Assembly (NCBI GenBank): GCA_036417435.1
Contig: CM070899.1
Location: forward strand, 174,745,494 to 174,809,493
DNA: 64,000 bases
Origin: Inia geoffrensis
Lineage: Eukaryota > Chordata > Mammalia > Artiodactyla > Iniidae
Reading direction: 5' to 3'
The position numbers were made by a program, and so were the translations under genes. Positions 60,711-64,000 of this stretch are shown piece after piece. The notes under the pieces are model-generated. The model was given only the letters and a program-made list of their open reading frames with translations. It was not told the DNA's origin and searched no databases. Within the stretch, counting starts at the first letter, position 1. Each line of letters begins with the position of its first letter.

Positions 60711-60906
60711 CTCACACACACCCCCCATGACTTTTTTCTACTTGTGGAGGCAAATGTTTAGCCCAGGGCTCAAGAAGCAACCGGGGATTGTGGGAAGAAA
60801 GCTGAGCCACGAGGAAGCTCACCACAGGATAACTGGGCGGGGAGGTGGGGGGAGGCTAACATTTGACACTCCTGGCGAGGCAAGAGCCACGTGGCACCAG
60901 CAATGG

Positions 60907-60927
60907 AGGGGGGGGCGGGGGGGGCGG
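60907..60927 (+). repeat. G-rich tract
   Basis: Two long runs of G separated by single C (gaggg…gcgggg…ggcgg), a sequence type able to form a G-quadruplex on the plus strand, which is the non-template strand only for a plus-strand transcript. Exact G counts in such runs are often uncertain in assemblies. Confidence 0.8.
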
Positions 60928-61959
60928 ACTAATAAAGTCCCCACTTCCGTGTCACCATCTGAGAGGAAAGGGAGACTGGGCAGCCAAGAACCATCTTTGC
61001 AATAGTAAAGTCTCCCTTTCCTCCCCAGAGAAGACTTGCTTCCTAACCAGGTTGATACAGATAATGTCTCCCTGTTGGGCAGGTTTGCTAGCGGTCCCCT
61101 TACATGACTGCGAGTTTCCTAAGCTTAGCACTTCTCAGCTGTGACAAAGACCCACTGTGTGCTCAGCATCTACCTGCACTTGCTCCCATGACCCATCGGC
61201 CACATTCTTCCTTGGAACTCAGGGGGTGGAGGGGCAAGGGGAACTGTGGCCACATGAAGCCCATGCTGCCTGCTGTGTCGTGGGTATAAAGGTTTCTTTA
61301 TTTTCTTACCAGCTGGGTTTATGAAGTGTGGTGAGACAGCCCTGCAGCTACACTGCACTTAGGGATTGCTTGATCACTTGATTTAACAGTAGCAATCTGT
61401 GATTACATTTTCTTTTGTGTGTGATGTTTTCCTGGAGGTAACCGTTAACCTCTTTTATTATTTGCAGTGTTCTAGGCATTTGGGATACATTTAAAAAAAA
61501 TGTCTTTGCAAAATCAAAAATTATCTCTCAAGCCAATGCTATATTCCTAACAATTTCTCCTTCTAGACTTCCATGTCATCTTTGTTTTAATTTTCCAGTC
61601 TTTTATGAATTTTATTACTATAAAGTACTGCAAACCTCCTTTAAGAAAATGCAGTACACATGAAGATGTTTAAGCACCTAGGTACGCGCCTCTGTGAACC
61701 TTAATGGGGGAAAGATGTAACATAGGATTCCCAAGGAATACAAAATATGAATACGATAAAATTTGAATAATATAAACGAAATGCTTACAACTAGGAGGAC
61801 TAACTCAGTTTGCTTGGAACTTTCTCGGGTTTCACACTGAAGGTTCCGCTTCCCAGGAACCTCCTTAGTCTCGGGCAAATTGGCACGGTCGGTCCCTCTC
61901 CTTATGCCATGCGAAGCCCTGTGCCTAGAGTGTCACATGTGTGAGCTGGTGGAATCGTC

Positions 61960-62105
61960 ACCCTTTGACAGATGGTAAATGCCCATTTCACAGACAGACA
62001 GTTGGAAGGTTAGCAAGATTCATAACTTGGTCAAAAATATCCAAGCTATGTAGGAGCTAGTATTTAAATGCCAACAGTCTGACTCCGGAAACCAAACTCT
62101 GGGCT
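61960..62105 (+). repeat. MIR SINE remnant
   Basis: 'gacagatggtaaatgcccat', 'aacttggtcaaaaatatcca', 'aggagctagtatttaaatgc' match the MIR 3' half loosely. Confidence 0.5.
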
Positions 62106-62605
62106 GTACCACACCAAAATGATCATGGAAGAAATGACAAAATAGCATGAGGTTAACTTACAAATAAGCATTGTGAATTCAGAAATGTGGAAGAGCGCTA
62201 TGGTCTGGAGAGGAGCTTCTAGGAGCGGGGAGGACCCGACCGGAAGTCGGAAGAGTCAGCATCAACCATGCACTCCTGCCAGTGGGGCAGAAAGGAGTTG
62301 GAGGGAAAGAAGAAAGAAAGAGGTTTAATGGGGAGATATGCAAAGCAGGCTTCTTATGCTCACAGGGGCAACTCTAGTTGTCACTGACTCTTCTGTGGTA
62401 AACTCTCGGGTACAAACCCCACAAAAAGTTTCTGTGTCTGTGGCTGATGAGGTGTGCCAGGACATCCCTGGAAGGAATTAATAGTGAGAATAATTCATTC
62501 ACTTTTGGAAAAGCAAGCTCAAATCACAGACAGTAGCATCACTTCTGAAGCAATGGCTTTTAGATTTCTTCTAAGGGTCATTCCGGCATCTGATAATTCT
62601 CTGGA

Positions 62606-62625
62606 GTGTGTGTGTGTGTGTGTGT
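62606..62625. repeat. (TG)n microsatellite, short
   Basis: About ten TG units in the NEBL intron. Confidence 0.9.
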
Positions 62626-63693
62626 ACACATGCTTAACCTTTGTTTCTTCTTCCCATTGCCAATACTATCCTACGTCACCTAGGGCGCTTGTCATTCAGT
62701 CACCTCATCCCGTATGAATAATTTCAGGTCTATGTTCAAATCACGTCTCCTAGTATGAATCAACCACTTTCCCACTGAGCAGCAAAGACCCCCATCATGA
62801 CACCACCGAAAAATTTTCAAGGTCATTCTGTAGAAACTCCCTGAAAAATGTCACTCTCTTGAGTCATCATCAGCATAGTGACAAGCTCTACTCCCACAGA
62901 CATTTGAAGAATCTAGCTGAAAACACAATTAAGTCCAGGAGAATCTTTAACTATTTTCTTCCCTAAACTTAAATGATAGACTTATAATGTTGCTTCAGTC
63001 AAATATAAGGTGGCTATTTAAAGATTCCTAATTACCTGTTAACCGCAAAAGGAAACATATATAGGTTATGTACTTTTTAGAACCATGCGTACATACATTA
63101 CATTTCACCATTTCATTTATATATTTGGCTTAGTTGTCTCAAGCAAGAACTTCTAAAATATTGTTTGGGGACTCTGCAATTCCTAAATGTTGAAAAAGAC
63201 ACAAAGTTAGTTATATTTTAAAGTATCTGCCAGTTACACTTAATTACCCTCAAAAGCCCAGAAAAGCAATACGTTTTGATTTCACAGCTGTTTTTTCTCT
63301 AGGAAACGTAAGTCTGTGGATGTTCTCTGACAGAACTGAGCTAAGATGTAATGTGGTTTGAATGGAAATAGAGCACTTTGGATTGAAGAATGTCTGCTAT
63401 TTTGCTTCAGAATAATCTAGCCAATTTACTCCTACATTTAGATTTGCATTTCAACTCGTGTAGTTTCTTTCTCAGATTTATTTCTAATTTTTAGCTATCA
63501 AAGCCAGAATAAACTCCCCAACTTGTAACTGTAACCCAACTGCAAATATGAGCAGGTCTGTCACTGATGGAAAAGGAAATAATTTCTGCCCCAGATTAGA
63601 GAGTCTTTAATAATATTCTCATGGCACAAAATCCATATGGCATGTATCTGTGTCTACAGGCGTACGTACACGATCCCTCAAAACAAGTCAGAA

Positions 63694-63900
63694 GGGCTTC
63701 CCTGGTGGCGCAGAGGTTGAGAGTCCGCCTGCCGATGCAGGGGACGCGGGTTCGTGCCCCAGTCCGGGAGGATCCCACATGCTGCGGAGCGGCTGGGCCC
63801 GTGAGCCATGGCCGCTGAGCCTGCGCGTCTGGAGCCTGTGCTCCGCAACGGGAGAGGCCACAACAGTGAGAGGCCCGCGTACCGCAAAAAAAAAAAAAAA
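63694..63900 (+). mobile_element. CHR SINE
   Basis: Full-length short form with an A tail of about 18. Short TSD acaagtca at 63683-63690 and 63906-63913. Antisense to NEBL. Confidence 0.93.
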
Positions 63901-64000
63901 AAAAGACAAGTCAAGAAAGAAAAAAAGTAATGTACAGTGTGGATATGCATGTGGTTTCCTGACAAGAACTATATAATTTGGGGCAGTTCTTTGATAAGAT

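Larger units (their letters stand above)
53823..64000 (-). other. NEBL: NEBL upstream intron (open at the window end)
   Basis: At least 10.2 kb of intron follow the linker exon in the upstream direction of the gene. I searched by eye on the minus strand for the preceding nebulette coding segments and saw none. It holds two short L1 3' ends with perfect TSDs, a truncated SINE, two full CHR SINEs, MaLR-type LTRs and MIR/MER5 remnants. Stretches 54410-56180, 56830-57480, 57610-58190 and 62110-63680 show nothing else that I can name. Confidence 0.8.

Overview
The window is nuclear DNA from a mammal, most probably a cetacean. The clearest marker is a set of short tRNA-derived SINEs of the CHR family, each starting with a form of ggcttccctggtggcgcag and running to a tail after gcgtaccgcaaaa. 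Several have perfect target-site duplications (TSDs). CHR SINEs are characteristic of whales and the whale/hippo/ruminant group, and the L1 copies are of the cetartiodactyl type. There is no bacterial, phage or CRISPR content. Repeat family names come from recognising consensus sequence by eye, not from a search.

The only protein-coding gene I can support is the 3' end of NEBL (nebulette / LIM-nebulette) on the minus strand. Two consecutive coding exons are clear: 53716-53822 (end of the linker) and 52034-52210 (the complete C-terminal SH3 domain and stop). They are joined by a phase-0 intron of 1505 bp with canonical splice sites. The 3' UTR runs towards lower coordinates, with candidate poly(A) signals at 49553-49558 and 46634-46639. 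Positions 53823-64000 are the next NEBL intron; I found no further exon there. Positions 1 to about 46600 are the repeat-rich region downstream of NEBL.

Layout: 1-1410 is the 3' part of an L1 with a CHR-1 SINE inserted in its tail. 1640-5850 holds old L1, two LTRs, a (TG)n and a (CATA)n microsatellite, and a MER5-like element. 5945-12805 is a nest: an almost full-length but inactive L1 (6241-12542) inserted into an old L1, flanked by an 11-bp TSD. 13185-31600 holds MaLR-type LTRs, five CHR SINEs, an antisense old L1 split by an LTR, a solo ERV LTR with a TATA box, a poly(A) signal and a 4-bp TSD (16227-16735), and a second ERV-type LTR (28470-29045). 31600-46600 is sparse, with MIR, L2, old L1 and one MaLR LTR. 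46600-52033 is the NEBL 3' UTR and flank. 52211-64000 is NEBL intronic sequence with short L1 3' ends, SINEs and MaLR LTRs.

There is no operon-like cooperation between genes. The biology is one muscle gene end embedded in retrotransposon sediment. The least explained item is a pair of phase-compatible open segments with splice-like borders (49082-49333 and 48720-48884, minus strand) downstream of the NEBL stop. They match nothing I recognise and may be chance.
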